DNA from: an uncultured Opitutales bacterium
GTDB taxonomy: Bacteria > Verrucomicrobiota > Verrucomicrobiia > Opitutales > Intestinicryptomonadaceae
Direction: 5' to 3'
Length of the DNA: 55,335 bases
Assembly: GCA_944389885.1 (NCBI GenBank)
Contig: CALXNZ010000017.1
Coordinates: forward strand, 1-55,335
Both the position numbers and the translations under genes were made by a program. Under the pieces are notes generated by a model. The model saw nothing but the letters and a program-made list of their open reading frames with translations, was not told the origin of the DNA and ran no database searches. Below, in pieces: positions 32,049 to 40,821 of the stretch. Each line of letters begins with the position of its first letter. Positions within the stretch are counted from its first letter, which is position 1.

Positions 32049-32176
32049 ATATTTTTTGAGTCGGTTGATTTTGTAGAAGCGGGCATATTCGTCAAGTTTT
32101 ATCGCACTACAAAATAAATCCAACATATAACAAAAAAATGTTGATTTTTTAGGATATTAAACATATAAGTTATTCC

Positions 32177-33082
32177 ATGAAAAAGTATTTCTGCTTTACT
32201 ATATTATTTACCATCTTAGGGACTTGCGTTTCTGCGTTAAATGCCCAAACATGGACCAATATCTGGTCTCTTGATTTATCCCAACTTACTGTCGGAGATA
32301 TTGTTTCCACCGCAAATACGAATCTCGACTACGTAATCCCCATTGAAACCACAAAAAACGTTGTTTACCAAGCGGTAGAGAAGAACGGTAAAATAGGCAT
32401 CACTACCCAAAGATACGGCGACGGTACTTCAAAACTTTATTACGCTAATACCCTGTCCGCAGAACTTGGCGAAGATTTTTATATAAAGCTCGGCGGATAC
32501 GAATACGGCAAAACTGTTTTAAAGATTTCCGGAGACCTTACCACTCTTGACCAGACTAAAGGATCGGATACATGGTTTGGAATGTCGTTCCAACAAAAAG
32601 GTTCCACTTATGATATTTTAACAGACTCCGCCCCGCTAATGCGTTTTACATATAAACATGTTGCAATTCATTCAGGTTTGGGTTCTGCAAATTCTAATTT
32701 CTCAGAAGCAATACCAAACGCAGTTTCAACAGGCAACAATCTTACTTTTGAAATCATATTAGATACTACAAAGCAAAGCACCAATCCGGACGAATGGTTT
32801 TGGTACGAAGTCACTGTAAATAGCGCCGACACCGGGGATAAACTTTTCACAAAAGAAGGTTATATGATGGCTCCCAATGATCCAACTTTACTCGATAATT
32901 TCTGGGCGGAAACATTTAATTTCGGCAATTATTTGTATTATTCGGAAACTATGCCCACTCAAGAAGGAGCAACTTTGTATGCGCTTTCTGTTGACGCATA
33001 CAATATTCCGGAACCTTCGGCGTACGCAGCAATTCTTGGCTTGATATCCCTACCAGCACTACTTTTGCGCAGAAGAAAATAA
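32177..33082 (+). CDS. Secreted PEP-CTERM protein
   Basis: A 301-residue protein. Signal peptide MKKYFCFTILFTILGTCVSA. The middle part is beta-rich and resembles a concanavalin-like jelly-roll (YIKLGGYEYGKTVLKISGDL; LTFEIILDTTKQS). The C-terminus has the PEP-CTERM tail: IPEPS, a hydrophobic stretch, then LLRRRK. Such tails are cleaved by an exosortase for surface anchoring or secretion; none is in the window. Divergent to lysC, with a 128-base gap, and closed by a terminator at 33113. Confidence 0.8.
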   Translation: MKKYFCFTILFTILGTCVSALNAQTWTNIWSLDLSQLTVGDIVSTANTNLDYVIPIETTKNVVYQAVEKNGKIGITTQRYGDGTSKLYYANTLSAELGEDFYIKLGGYEYGKTVLKISGDLTTLDQTKGSDTWFGMSFQQKGSTYDILTDSAPLMRFTYKHVAIHSGLGSANSNFSEAIPNAVSTGNNLTFEIILDTTKQSTNPDEWFWYEVTVNSADTGDKLFTKEGYMMAPNDPTLLDNFWAETFNFGNYLYYSETMPTQEGATLYALSVDAYNIPEPSAYAAILGLISLPALLLRRRK

Positions 33083-33112
33083 ACATCTTACATACTTATA
33101 TTACAAAAAAGA

Positions 33113-33142
33113 GAGGGAAGTCTGCGAGCTTCCCCTTTTTTT
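33113..33142 (+). terminator. Terminator after the PEP-CTERM gene
   Basis: GGGAAG at 33115-33120 pairs with CTTCCC at 33129-33134, followed by a run of seven T. Confidence 0.75.
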
Positions 33143-33166
33143 GTAGATATTATAAATATATAATAA

Positions 33167-33307
33167 AAATATCTATTATTAGGAGCCTTTATACGGATAT
33201 TCGCCGACAAATTCGGGGACAATTATATTATAAGCGACATTAAAAGCTCTTGTGCAAACGGAATAAATGCAAAAAAATATGCTGAAGATATTTTCGAGAA
33301 AGTGTAG
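33167..33307 (+). pseudogene. Possible 3' remnant of a coding sequence
   Basis: An open reading without a start codon covers 46 codons after the stop at 33164-33166. It ends in a protein-like segment (IRIFADKFGDNYIISDIK, then GINAKKYAEDIFEKV) before TAG 33305-33307. It could be the tail of a lost gene, but no parent protein is recognised. The 33083-33404 gap holds otherwise only the two terminators. Confidence 0.3.
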
Positions 33308-33347
33308 TAAAAAAGCCTGAGAAAGATAAGAAAAGAGGGAATAAAAA

Positions 33348-33371
33348 AACCTCCGAGATTTCTCGGAGGTT
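33348..33371. terminator. Bidirectional terminator between remnant and MFS gene
   Basis: AACCTCCGAGA at 33348-33358 and TCTCGGAGGTT at 33361-33371 form a perfect 11 bp stem with a two-base centre. On the minus strand it is followed by seven T, ending the MFS transporter gene. Confidence 0.8.
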
Positions 33372-33404
33372 TTCCTTTTTTATGCGATTGAGGCGGTATC
33401 TTAA

Positions 33405-34661
33405 CTACGCATCTTTTACATCATTCTTGAAGAATATCACAAATACTATCAAGAGGACGAAAGATATTGCAGTTTCAGTAAGAAATACGCTTTTCCAATC
33501 TATCACGCTCACCTGTTCCACTACTGCGTTCACGGCTGAACCGGACTGGGCGACAACCGCATTAGTAGCCTGAGCCACCGTATTGACGTCAATAAGCCAA
33601 GGCGTGAAGTACGAACCCGCAATTTGCGCTACGCCAAAGACCAAGCAGAAGAAAAGGCCCTGGGCTTGAGCTTGCAGTTCTTTGGGAGCTTTTTTAGCCA
33701 TGTACATCTGGGCCGCCACAAAGAAGAAACCGAATATGATACCGTGCACGGCAATGGCGCCCCAATAGAGTCCGGAAACATCGAGGGAAAATGCGCAGAA
33801 GAGATAGCGCAATACCATTGCCAATATTCCCAAAGCCATTGTGAGTTTAAGCCCGCACAACTTGATAGCCAATGGCAACAGGGCTATAAACAACATCTCC
33901 GATACCTGCCCAATGCTCATTGTAGCAGTAATAGACTCTACATTCAAAGCATCTGAAAGGAACTGCGAGAAGAATAACCAATATATTGTGAATGCCAGCA
34001 TCCATACGCAAGAGCACAACATAAATATTAAGGTATTCCTGTCTTTAAGCATGGAAAAAGCGCGCAATCCAAATGCGTCAACCACAGACATCGGCTGTCC
34101 TTTTGCCGCCGGGGGAGTCTTGGGAAGGACAAGGGCGAAAACCGCAGCTACAAGAGTCACAATAGAAGCTATATATAGAGGAGTTGATGTTCCGTCGATT
34201 TTAGTGTCAAAGAAATTAACTCCTACAATTGCGAATACCGCCGCGCATACCCAACCTATGGAACCAAAAACGCGGATGAGAGGGAACGCTTCCGGAGTGC
34301 TATTGACCATAGCTATAGACGACGTCAAACCCCAGGTAGGCATATAGGCGAGCATCGCCACCAGCAGGCAGACGAAAATCACCACAGGATCAGTTGTTGA
34401 AGCCGCTAAGAATAGGAATATTGCAACTATTATGTTAAGTATGAACAATACCCGCTCCCCATTTATGAAACGGTCCGCCAACATGCCAACTATGGGAGAA
34501 AGGATCGCCCCCCACGCCATAGTGGACATAATTGCGGCTATCATATAACTATTCACTTTGAGTTCACCCAGATACGCCGCAAGTTGCGGAAAGAACACCG
34601 CCACAAGCATGAACTGAAGGAACATCATCAGACTCAACTTTATTCTAAGTACTATGGACAT
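33405..34661 (-). CDS. MFS transporter, nucleoside:H+ symporter (NupG-like) family
   Basis: A 418-residue protein with 12 hydrophobic segments. SIVLRIKLSLMMFLQFMLVA at the start and PTWGLTSSIAMVNSTPEAF fit the NupG/XapB nucleoside:H+ symporter family. Residues DRFINGERVLFIL follow TM2, at the typical MFS loop 2-3 (GxxxDRxxxR-like). It sits in the inner membrane. Substrate unknown. It is a stand-alone leftward gene with its own terminator at 33348, 50 bases downstream of the ABM-domain gene. Confidence 0.75.
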   Translation of the reverse strand: MSIVLRIKLSLMMFLQFMLVAVFFPQLAAYLGELKVNSYMIAAIMSTMAWGAILSPIVGMLADRFINGERVLFILNIIVAIFLFLAASTTDPVVIFVCLLVAMLAYMPTWGLTSSIAMVNSTPEAFPLIRVFGSIGWVCAAVFAIVGVNFFDTKIDGTSTPLYIASIVTLVAAVFALVLPKTPPAAKGQPMSVVDAFGLRAFSMLKDRNTLIFMLCSCVWMLAFTIYWLFFSQFLSDALNVESITATMSIGQVSEMLFIALLPLAIKLCGLKLTMALGILAMVLRYLFCAFSLDVSGLYWGAIAVHGIIFGFFFVAAQMYMAKKAPKELQAQAQGLFFCLVFGVAQIAGSYFTPWLIDVNTVAQATNAVVAQSGSAVNAVVEQVSVIDWKSVFLTETAISFVLLIVFVIFFKNDVKDA

Positions 34662-34711
34662 ATTTTAACCTTCTTTTTCTGTTTAACTTACTGAAAACAA
34701 AATTACTAAAA

Positions 34712-35020
34712 CTATCTGCGCGACACCTCTTTCATTATGCGAACGCCCAGAAATTTATCGAGAAAGCCAGCCCTAACCTTCCGAAACTCGTCCATGTACG
34801 GCATGGATCTATGTTTTTGGAAAGCGGAATCGTCTATATATTCCTCGAAAAAATAAAATACACATGGATCCGACGAATCCCGCACGAGATCGTATTTAAG
34901 GCAACCGGATTCGCTTCGCGTGGAATTTATGACAGATTGCGAAGCTTTTATAAAGTCGTCAGCAAGGCCGTCCTTTACTCTAAGTCCGGCCCAAACTATA
35001 ACCGTATCAGAATTGCTCAT
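34712..35020 (-). CDS. Antibiotic biosynthesis monooxygenase (ABM) domain protein
   Basis: A 102-residue ferredoxin-like ABM fold: VIVWAGLRVKDGLADDFIKA; GCLKYDLVRDSSDPCVFYFF; and an EEYIDDSAFQKHRSM helix. Small stand-alone ABM proteins such as YgiN act as quinol monooxygenases or bind aromatic substrates. The stop of the upstream lipoprotein gene follows this gene's start closely (35,022 vs 35,020), so the two are co-transcribed. Confidence 0.8.
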   Translation of the reverse strand: MSNSDTVIVWAGLRVKDGLADDFIKASQSVINSTRSESGCLKYDLVRDSSDPCVFYFFEEYIDDSAFQKHRSMPYMDEFRKVRAGFLDKFLGVRIMKEVSRR

Positions 35021-35021
35021 A

Positions 35022-35480
35022 TCAATTGCGCACGGGTTTCGGCATTCTTTTAAACTCCAATAACACGCGATTGTCGAGCATAAGTTTTAAATTATCGCTT
35101 TTTAATTCGATTTTATTGGCCTTGTTGAGGGCGTCCAAAAATTTCATTTCATACTCGGAATAAGGCCCCATTCTCCTTGTGGAATAGACATTTTGCGCCT
35201 TAAAATCCCCGTTTTCAGATACTTCCGCCTTTCCTCCAAAGAGGTTGTCGCCCGACATTCCGTTAAAGTTGCCGTCTTTATGGAAATCTATAAACACCAC
35301 TTGGCCGTCGCGCTTTGCGTCCGGCATCTGGGCTCCTTCGCGATTTATCAAATAGGTTGGAGTCCAAGCGGTTTCCTCAAGAGAAGCTTTGTTAAATGGC
35401 GTCGTCGCCGCGTTATTAGAAACATCGCAACAACACCCGAACAGCATTGCCGCAATCGACAAAATACACAATATTCTCAT
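35022..35480 (-). CDS. META-domain lipoprotein
   Basis: A 152-residue protein from ATG 35480, chosen because it begins a signal peptide (MRILCILSIAAMLFGCCC). The lipobox cysteines are at about residues 16-18. The mature part has the META/HslJ-type pattern: LEETAWTPTYLI, FHKDGNFNGMSGDNLFGGKA, and MKFLDALNKANKIELKSDNL. META domains bind or stabilise at the envelope; the exact role is unknown. An upstream frame of 21 codons is not supported. Confidence 0.7.
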   Translation of the reverse strand: MRILCILSIAAMLFGCCCDVSNNAATTPFNKASLEETAWTPTYLINREGAQMPDAKRDGQVVFIDFHKDGNFNGMSGDNLFGGKAEVSENGDFKAQNVYSTRRMGPYSEYEMKFLDALNKANKIELKSDNLKLMLDNRVLLEFKRMPKPVRN

Positions 35481-35599
35481 GTTTTTTTTGACCTTTTCCC
35501 GGTTAAAATGTTCAAAACTCTTCTTAAACTCGCCGCACGGCATTGTCTATTATAAACAAACACTTTACAATGATAAAAAAAGGATTTGGATTTTAAGGC

Positions 35600-35884
35600 A
35601 TGAAAAAAATAGAGTTGGACGGTTTTACTTTTACGGGATATTCCATACCCACAACTAACGTGGCAATGCTTGTCATAAGCGCTCCAAAGGGCGGCATGTT
35701 GGCATGCGGATACATCAGCCGGGAGACCGCCGACAAATTCGGAGATGTGCTCGCGACAGTCCGCGGAGTAAATTCTTTCGACGATATGTTGTCCGCGAAC
35801 GTATGCGACGTCTCCCAAGAGGCAAAAAAGCTCGGTATAAGCATTGGAATGACTGGGCGCGAGGCTCTCGCAAAAATGCTTTGA
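35600..35884 (+). CDS. DUF1805 (YunC-like) protein
   Basis: A 94-residue protein. MLVISAPKGGMLACGYISRE and ISIGMTGREALAKML are the conserved ends of the DUF1805 family, a small alpha/beta fold with no known function. It lies alone on the plus strand between two leftward genes. Confidence 0.8.
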   Translation: MKKIELDGFTFTGYSIPTTNVAMLVISAPKGGMLACGYISRETADKFGDVLATVRGVNSFDDMLSANVCDVSQEAKKLGISIGMTGREALAKML

Positions 35885-35925
35885 TGTTGTTGCTTTTTAC
35901 GGAAACGTAAGCATAAGCAGACAAA

Positions 35926-37155
35926 CTATTTAAAAATAGACCCGATTTTGAGATCGTCTATTTTTAAGGAATTGAACGCAACGCTCGCCCTTTTTATGGA
36001 TTCTGAGCCGAATTTGCTTCTGCATTCGTCTATTGCCTTCTGCATATTTCTTTTTTTTCTCAACTCAATTTCTTCATCAAAGAGCAGAGACATCTGTTTT
36101 TGAGAATTTTCTTCGGCGTCCAAGCCAGAGCACGATATCCCCAACATTCTCACTGGGGAATCTATATCCCAAGAAGTAGTTAGGAGCCAATAGGCGGTTT
36201 CAAATAAGTCGTCAGCAAGATTTGTAGGAGACGGTGTGGAAGTCTGCCTTGTAATGACATTAAATTGAGGATCTTTTATCACTATATGCACGGACTTACA
36301 CACAAACCCTCCGCTTCGGAGGCGCCCGGACACTTTTTCTGAAAGCGATAGCAAGGCCTGCCTAAATTCAACGGCTCCAGATATGTCCCGCGGATATGTG
36401 ACGCTGTTGCCAATAGATTTAGCCGGATTATCCGAACAGAAAAACGCGACTTCGTCCTTCCACTCCCCCCTTGCGCACAAACTAAGATAAGTTCCGTGAA
36501 CGCCAAATTTTGAGGTTAAAATTCCGGAATCGGCCGCAGCCAAATCACCTATCGTGAGAATGCCAAGTTTACGGAGTTCCTGCGAAGTTTTTTTCCCGAC
36601 AAAAAGTAGCGAAGACGCCGGAAGCCCGTAAAGGATTTCCTTAAAATTTTCACGCGAGACGAGCGTTGTTGCATCAGGCTTTTTATAATCGCTGCCAAGC
36701 TTTGCAAAAACCTTGTTAAACGAGACTCCCACCGACACAGTCAAGCCGAGCTCATCTTTTATTATAGCGCGGATTTTCTCCGCGATTTCAAAGCCTGAGC
36801 CGAAGAGTTTGTAGGCCCCGCGCACATCGAGCCAGGATTCGTCTATGCCGAAAGGTTCGACTCTGTCGGTAAAGCGGCAGTATATCTCGTTGGCAAGGCG
36901 CGAATAATGGGAGTATTGCCCCCTGCTTGGCGGAACGAGAACTAAATTAGGGCATTTGCGTTTTGCCTGCCATATTGTCTCGGCCGTCACAACTCCGAAT
37001 TTTTTTGCGATTTCGTTTTTTGCCAATATTATGCCGTGCCGCGAGCGGGGATCTCCGGACACCGCCATGGGAACGTCACGCAAAGCGGGATTGAGCTTGC
37101 ATTCAACGGACGCGTAAAATCCGTTCATGTCGCAATGCAGTATTCCCTCATTCAT
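35926..37155 (-). CDS. dinB: DNA polymerase IV (Y family)
   Basis: A 409-residue Y-family polymerase. LHCDMNGFYASVECKLNPAL holds the first catalytic Asp; PFGIDESWLDV at about 102-112 holds the Asp-Glu pair. A helix-hairpin-helix-like segment (LRKLGILTIGDLAAADSGIL) and a little-finger domain follow. It copies past damaged bases. Two bases separate it from the YgjP-like gene. No LexA box was found. Confidence 0.9.
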   Translation of the reverse strand: MNEGILHCDMNGFYASVECKLNPALRDVPMAVSGDPRSRHGIILAKNEIAKKFGVVTAETIWQAKRKCPNLVLVPPSRGQYSHYSRLANEIYCRFTDRVEPFGIDESWLDVRGAYKLFGSGFEIAEKIRAIIKDELGLTVSVGVSFNKVFAKLGSDYKKPDATTLVSRENFKEILYGLPASSLLFVGKKTSQELRKLGILTIGDLAAADSGILTSKFGVHGTYLSLCARGEWKDEVAFFCSDNPAKSIGNSVTYPRDISGAVEFRQALLSLSEKVSGRLRSGGFVCKSVHIVIKDPQFNVITRQTSTPSPTNLADDLFETAYWLLTTSWDIDSPVRMLGISCSGLDAEENSQKQMSLLFDEEIELRKKRNMQKAIDECRSKFGSESIKRASVAFNSLKIDDLKIGSIFK

Positions 37156-37156
37156 A

Positions 37157-37876
37157 TCAATCTCTGGCCAACTTAAAAATTTTCTCGCCCTCTTTGGACA
37201 AACGAGCGTCGAGACGCTTTGCCCCCGGGCACAAACGATTCAAAAATATCCAAAAGCTCTGGGAGTGGTCCATGAACGCCGCATGGCACAACTCATGGCA
37301 AACTATATACTTTTGAAGTTCGTAAGGCAAGAGCGGCAAACGCCAGTTCAAGGATATTAGACCCGACGTAGAACGCGAGCCCCAACGGCTCGATTGGTTC
37401 CGCACCGACACCCCCGAAAATGCCAAGCCGCTCTCATGGGAAAGTTCAAACGCCAACTTTTCCGAATATTCCCGCGAAAATTTTACAAAAACCTTTCTCA
37501 GGGAAATCTCGCCCGCGTATGAAAATACAACTTCCGCCCGTTCCATATCGCTTACAAAAAACTCGCTCCCGCGAGGCCGCAGCCAAACTTTCATTGGCCC
37601 CGATTTTGAGTAAACGGGATTTCTTTCCAACCATTCCCCCAAAGTTTCAGGCCTCTTGAAAGACGCAAGCTGCCCGATAATCCACTCTGAATTGTCATCG
37701 ACAAATTTGAGCGCCTCAGCCTTGGAAACATAGAACGGCTTTGTCACCGATAAAATCCCCGAAGGCGCCAGCCACATTCTCACATTGCGCGCATTCCTGA
37801 GACTTTTCAGCTGCAAAGTGAGCCCCTGCGCGAATTTAGGAGACTTAATCTCAAAAATATCTTTCCGAATAGGCAT
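37157..37876 (-). CDS. YgjP-like zinc metallopeptidase (WLM/SprT-like)
   Basis: A 239-residue protein. CHELCHAAFMDHSQSFW at about 194 is the HExxH zinc site with the third ligand. NQSSRWGSRSTSGLISLNWR just before it is the family's conserved W-G-S segment. Family YgjP/DUF45, a probable intracellular metallopeptidase. It follows mazG closely (one base) and precedes dinB. Confidence 0.8.
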   Translation of the reverse strand: MPIRKDIFEIKSPKFAQGLTLQLKSLRNARNVRMWLAPSGILSVTKPFYVSKAEALKFVDDNSEWIIGQLASFKRPETLGEWLERNPVYSKSGPMKVWLRPRGSEFFVSDMERAEVVFSYAGEISLRKVFVKFSREYSEKLAFELSHESGLAFSGVSVRNQSSRWGSRSTSGLISLNWRLPLLPYELQKYIVCHELCHAAFMDHSQSFWIFLNRLCPGAKRLDARLSKEGEKIFKLARD

Positions 37877-37877
37877 T

Positions 37878-38504
37878 TTACGAATTCTCGTCGGCCTTGC
37901 GCACTAAATTGAGATAATCGCGGAGAGCGGCCTCCGGTTCCAATCCGCGAGATGCGGCCTCCCTTACGAGCTCAAAAAGCCTCCGCCCCATATCCGCAGA
38001 ATCTCCGGCGGATACGGAATTTTTATCCGCCTTCTCAAGTATGCCGTAATCGGCCTTTTTTGCGACGTCATAAGCATATCGCAACGCGGAGAGTTGAGGC
38101 GGTATTCCGTCAAACAGCCCGCCTACGGTGCGAGCTTTCTTTTCTTTGGTTTTTACCTGCTGCCAGATTTTCAATACGTCGTGGCTATCGTATGCCTTTG
38201 CGTCTCCAAAGACATGCGGATGCCTTCGCACAAGCTTGTCGCCCAAATCCGCGGCAACATCGTCAAAGGAAAACAAGCCCTGTTCAGAGGCGATTTCCGC
38301 ATGGAGCATAATATGCATCAACACGTCGCCAAGCTCTTCGCGCATCGAATCAGAATCTTCCCTATCTATAGCCTCCAAAAGTTCGGCGCATTCCTCGACC
38401 AAATGCCCGCGTATCGACATATGCGTTTGTTCCCTGTCCCAAGGGCAGCCGTCGGGGGCGCGGAGACGCTTTATTATTTCAACAAGTCTATCTACAGATT
38501 TCAT
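37878..38504 (-). CDS. mazG: Nucleoside triphosphate pyrophosphohydrolase MazG
   Basis: A 208-residue protein. LRAPDGCPWDREQTHMSIRG is the MazG start signature. EECAELLEAI and EELGDVLMHIMLHAEIA provide the four acidic Mg2+ ligands (ExxE...ExxD). It hydrolyses NTPs to NMP and PPi. Shorter than E. coli MazG (263), with the C-terminal domain reduced. Start of a leftward mazG-ygjP-dinB group. Confidence 0.9.
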   Translation of the reverse strand: MKSVDRLVEIIKRLRAPDGCPWDREQTHMSIRGHLVEECAELLEAIDREDSDSMREELGDVLMHIMLHAEIASEQGLFSFDDVAADLGDKLVRRHPHVFGDAKAYDSHDVLKIWQQVKTKEKKARTVGGLFDGIPPQLSALRYAYDVAKKADYGILEKADKNSVSAGDSADMGRRLFELVREAASRGLEPEAALRDYLNLVRKADENS

Positions 38505-38626
38505 TATTTTGAATAGTCTGCCCGATAGAAACTTCTGTCAACCATTTACAGATATCCGTACAATCGCACTAAAAAACTGTTGCAAGAAAACGCGCGTACC
38601 AATAAAACTTGCGGCAATTTTATTTA

Positions 38627-39475
38627 ATGACCCATAACAACGGACAACTAAGCCCATCTTGCACGGCAAACATATTGCGCGACATATCGCATATTCCGCG
38701 CAAAAAACTCGGCCAAAATTTCCTTGTGGACTCAAATATAGTCCGCAAATCCCTCGAGCTTGCCGATGTAAATCCGAACGATTGTATCGTCGAAATAGGC
38801 CCCGGACTCGGAACCCTTACCGGAGCGTTAATTTCGCGCGGAGCAAGGGTTTGGGCGGTTGAAATAGACCCGGAATTATACGCTTACCTTAGGGACACTT
38901 TCCGCGACGAAGAAAACCTCAATCTTATAAATGCCGACGCCTTGGAATTTCCACTCGCCGGGCTGCCGCCCGATGTGCCTGATTTTAAGATAGTAGCAAA
39001 TCTTCCTTACGCCATAAGCACCCCGTGGCTCGACGGAGTTTTATCCGGAAGGCTTCCCCAAAAAATGGTTTTAATGCTGCAAAAAGAAGCCGCTGAAAGA
39101 TTTTCGGCCTCAAGCTCATCAGGGGATTATACTCCAATATCCGCGATGCTTTCCCAAGCCTATGCGGCAATATCCAAGCACAAAGTTTCGGCATCGTGCT
39201 TTTATCCGCGCCCAAAGGTCGATTCCATACTAATGGCTCTGGAACGCCTGCCAAATCCGCTCATATTCTCTCCCAGGGCAAAAGCCGCCATGAGATTTGC
39301 CTTCTCAATGCGCCGCAAGCAACTCGGAACAATAGCCAAGAATGCCGGGGAATTTTCGCCCCACTTTTTAAAGTGGTTGGAATCCTCTCCGGAAATACGG
39401 GCATCGGATAGGCCGGAAACCGTAGAACCGCATATCTGGAGCCGCTTAAACACAATTATCGAGCAGACAAAGTGA
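38627..39475 (+). CDS. rsmA: 16S rRNA dimethyladenosine transferase
   Basis: A 282-residue protein. RKKLGQNFLVDSNIVRKSL, VEIGPGLGTLTGAL, and NLPYAISTPWL are the RsmA/KsgA family motifs (AdoMet and catalytic NLPY). It dimethylates two adenines in helix 45 of 16S rRNA. The start is ATG 38627 (MTHNNGQL); a TTG further upstream would add six residues. GTGA overlap at its end with the next gene. Confidence 0.9.
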   Translation: MTHNNGQLSPSCTANILRDISHIPRKKLGQNFLVDSNIVRKSLELADVNPNDCIVEIGPGLGTLTGALISRGARVWAVEIDPELYAYLRDTFRDEENLNLINADALEFPLAGLPPDVPDFKIVANLPYAISTPWLDGVLSGRLPQKMVLMLQKEAAERFSASSSSGDYTPISAMLSQAYAAISKHKVSASCFYPRPKVDSILMALERLPNPLIFSPRAKAAMRFAFSMRRKQLGTIAKNAGEFSPHFLKWLESSPEIRASDRPETVEPHIWSRLNTIIEQTK

Positions 39476-40260
39476 AGATTATCATATCCACAATTATAGA
39501 AATTGGCGCACTATACGCCCTGTTTCTCTTATTCGTATACTTTTTCGCGGAAAAGATAATATTCCCCGCGCCTGAGCCCTCGTATGGCGACAATGGAGAA
39601 TTTGACTTCATAGAATTTGATTGCGACGGGAAGCAGCGCGTAGCCGTTTTATATCTCCCGGCCAAAGACTCCGAATACACGCTTATATACTCTCACGGGA
39701 ACGGAGAAGATTTGGGAGAAATACGCCCCGTGCTTGAAAATTTGCGGGCCAGCGGCCTCTCCGTAATAGCGTACGACTATGTCGGATACGGGCTCAGCAA
39801 AGGGAAACCAACTGTAAAGAACCTCTTAGCCGCCGCGGACGCCGTTTGGAAATACGCCGTTGAAGACCGCAAGATTCCGCCGGATAAAATCGCCTTGATG
39901 GGATATTCGCTGGGCAGCGCCCCTACCTCGCACTTGGCGGCCGCGCACGACGGGCAAATCAGAGCCGTAGTATTGTCCGGGGCATTTTCCCACGGAGTAA
40001 ACGCGATAATCCCCGTAAACATAGTCCCCTGGAAAATTCTCGACAACGCCTCGCTGCTAAAGGGGGTAAAAACGCCAATTATGCTCATACACGGCAAAAA
40101 GGACAGAATAGTCCCATTTAGAAATTTTAAAGAGTTGTCGGCCACATGCGCCGCCGGAACAAAAAAAATAATACAGCCTGAATTCGGGCATACAAACATA
40201 TCCCAAAGCCCCGATTATTTCCGCATTATATCAAATTTTGTAAAAAATCCAAAGCAATGA
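39472..40260 (+). CDS. Membrane-anchored alpha/beta hydrolase
   Basis: A 262-residue protein from a GTG overlapping the rsmA stop. Residues 8-25 are hydrophobic (IEIGALYALFLLFVYFF). YSHGNGEDLGE is the oxyanion segment; MGYSLGSAPTSHLA holds the nucleophile serine; HGKKDRIVPF and FGHTNISQ supply Asp and His. This is the ABHD17/BAAT-like serine hydrolase layout. Substrate unknown. Confidence 0.8.
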   Translation: MKIIISTIIEIGALYALFLLFVYFFAEKIIFPAPEPSYGDNGEFDFIEFDCDGKQRVAVLYLPAKDSEYTLIYSHGNGEDLGEIRPVLENLRASGLSVIAYDYVGYGLSKGKPTVKNLLAAADAVWKYAVEDRKIPPDKIALMGYSLGSAPTSHLAAAHDGQIRAVVLSGAFSHGVNAIIPVNIVPWKILDNASLLKGVKTPIMLIHGKKDRIVPFRNFKELSATCAAGTKKIIQPEFGHTNISQSPDYFRIISNFVKNPKQ

Positions 40261-40796
40261 AATCAGTATTGTGCACAATATTTCCGGGCTTCGAGGAAAT
40301 TGAAGCCGTGGCTCCAATAGACATACTTCGCCGCGCAGGAGTGAAAGTGGCTACGGCCTCGTTATCCGGAGACGAGACAGTCGCAGGAAGAAGCGGCATT
40401 AAAATCGTCTGCGACACCACATTGCCGAGGGCGGAAGTTGACTCCTTCGACGCCATTTTTATACCCGGGGGCCCCGGTGTTTACAATAATCTCGATAACG
40501 CCGAACTTCTGAGCCTCGTCAAAAAGTTTCGGGCTGAAAAAAAGCTTATCGCAGCCATATGCGCGGCTCCCTTGATATTGGACAAAGCAAAAGTTTTAGG
40601 CGGCGCGGGAGTGGCAATACACCCGTCTGCTGAGAAATTTCTGGACGCCAAGGCGCAAACTGTCAGGGTGGCGAGCGAAGATTCTATTATAACATCGCGC
40701 GGCGCCGGGACGGCGATAGAATTTGCCCTGAAGATTGTCGAGGAACTTTGCGGAGCGGAGTCCGCAAAAAAGATTGCCGAATCCATTTGTTTTTAA
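40257..40796 (+). CDS. DJ-1/PfpI family protein
   Basis: A 179-residue protein. GFEEIEAVAPIDILRRAG and IAAICAAPLILDKAKVLGG are DJ-1/ThiJ signatures; the Cys in AAICAAP is the reactive residue. SRGAGTAIEFALKIVEEL closes the domain. The family includes glyoxalases, deglycases and chaperones. Overlaps the hydrolase gene by four bases. Confidence 0.88.
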   Translation: MKSVLCTIFPGFEEIEAVAPIDILRRAGVKVATASLSGDETVAGRSGIKIVCDTTLPRAEVDSFDAIFIPGGPGVYNNLDNAELLSLVKKFRAEKKLIAAICAAPLILDKAKVLGGAGVAIHPSAEKFLDAKAQTVRVASEDSIITSRGAGTAIEFALKIVEELCGAESAKKIAESICF

Positions 40797-40821
40797 ATAA
40801 TCGCAGCCAAAAAATTCAGCT

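Noticed and set aside
32049-32176. Lysine riboswitch upstream of lysC
   Set aside because: The 128-base gap is too short and lacks the conserved pairing of the lysine riboswitch.
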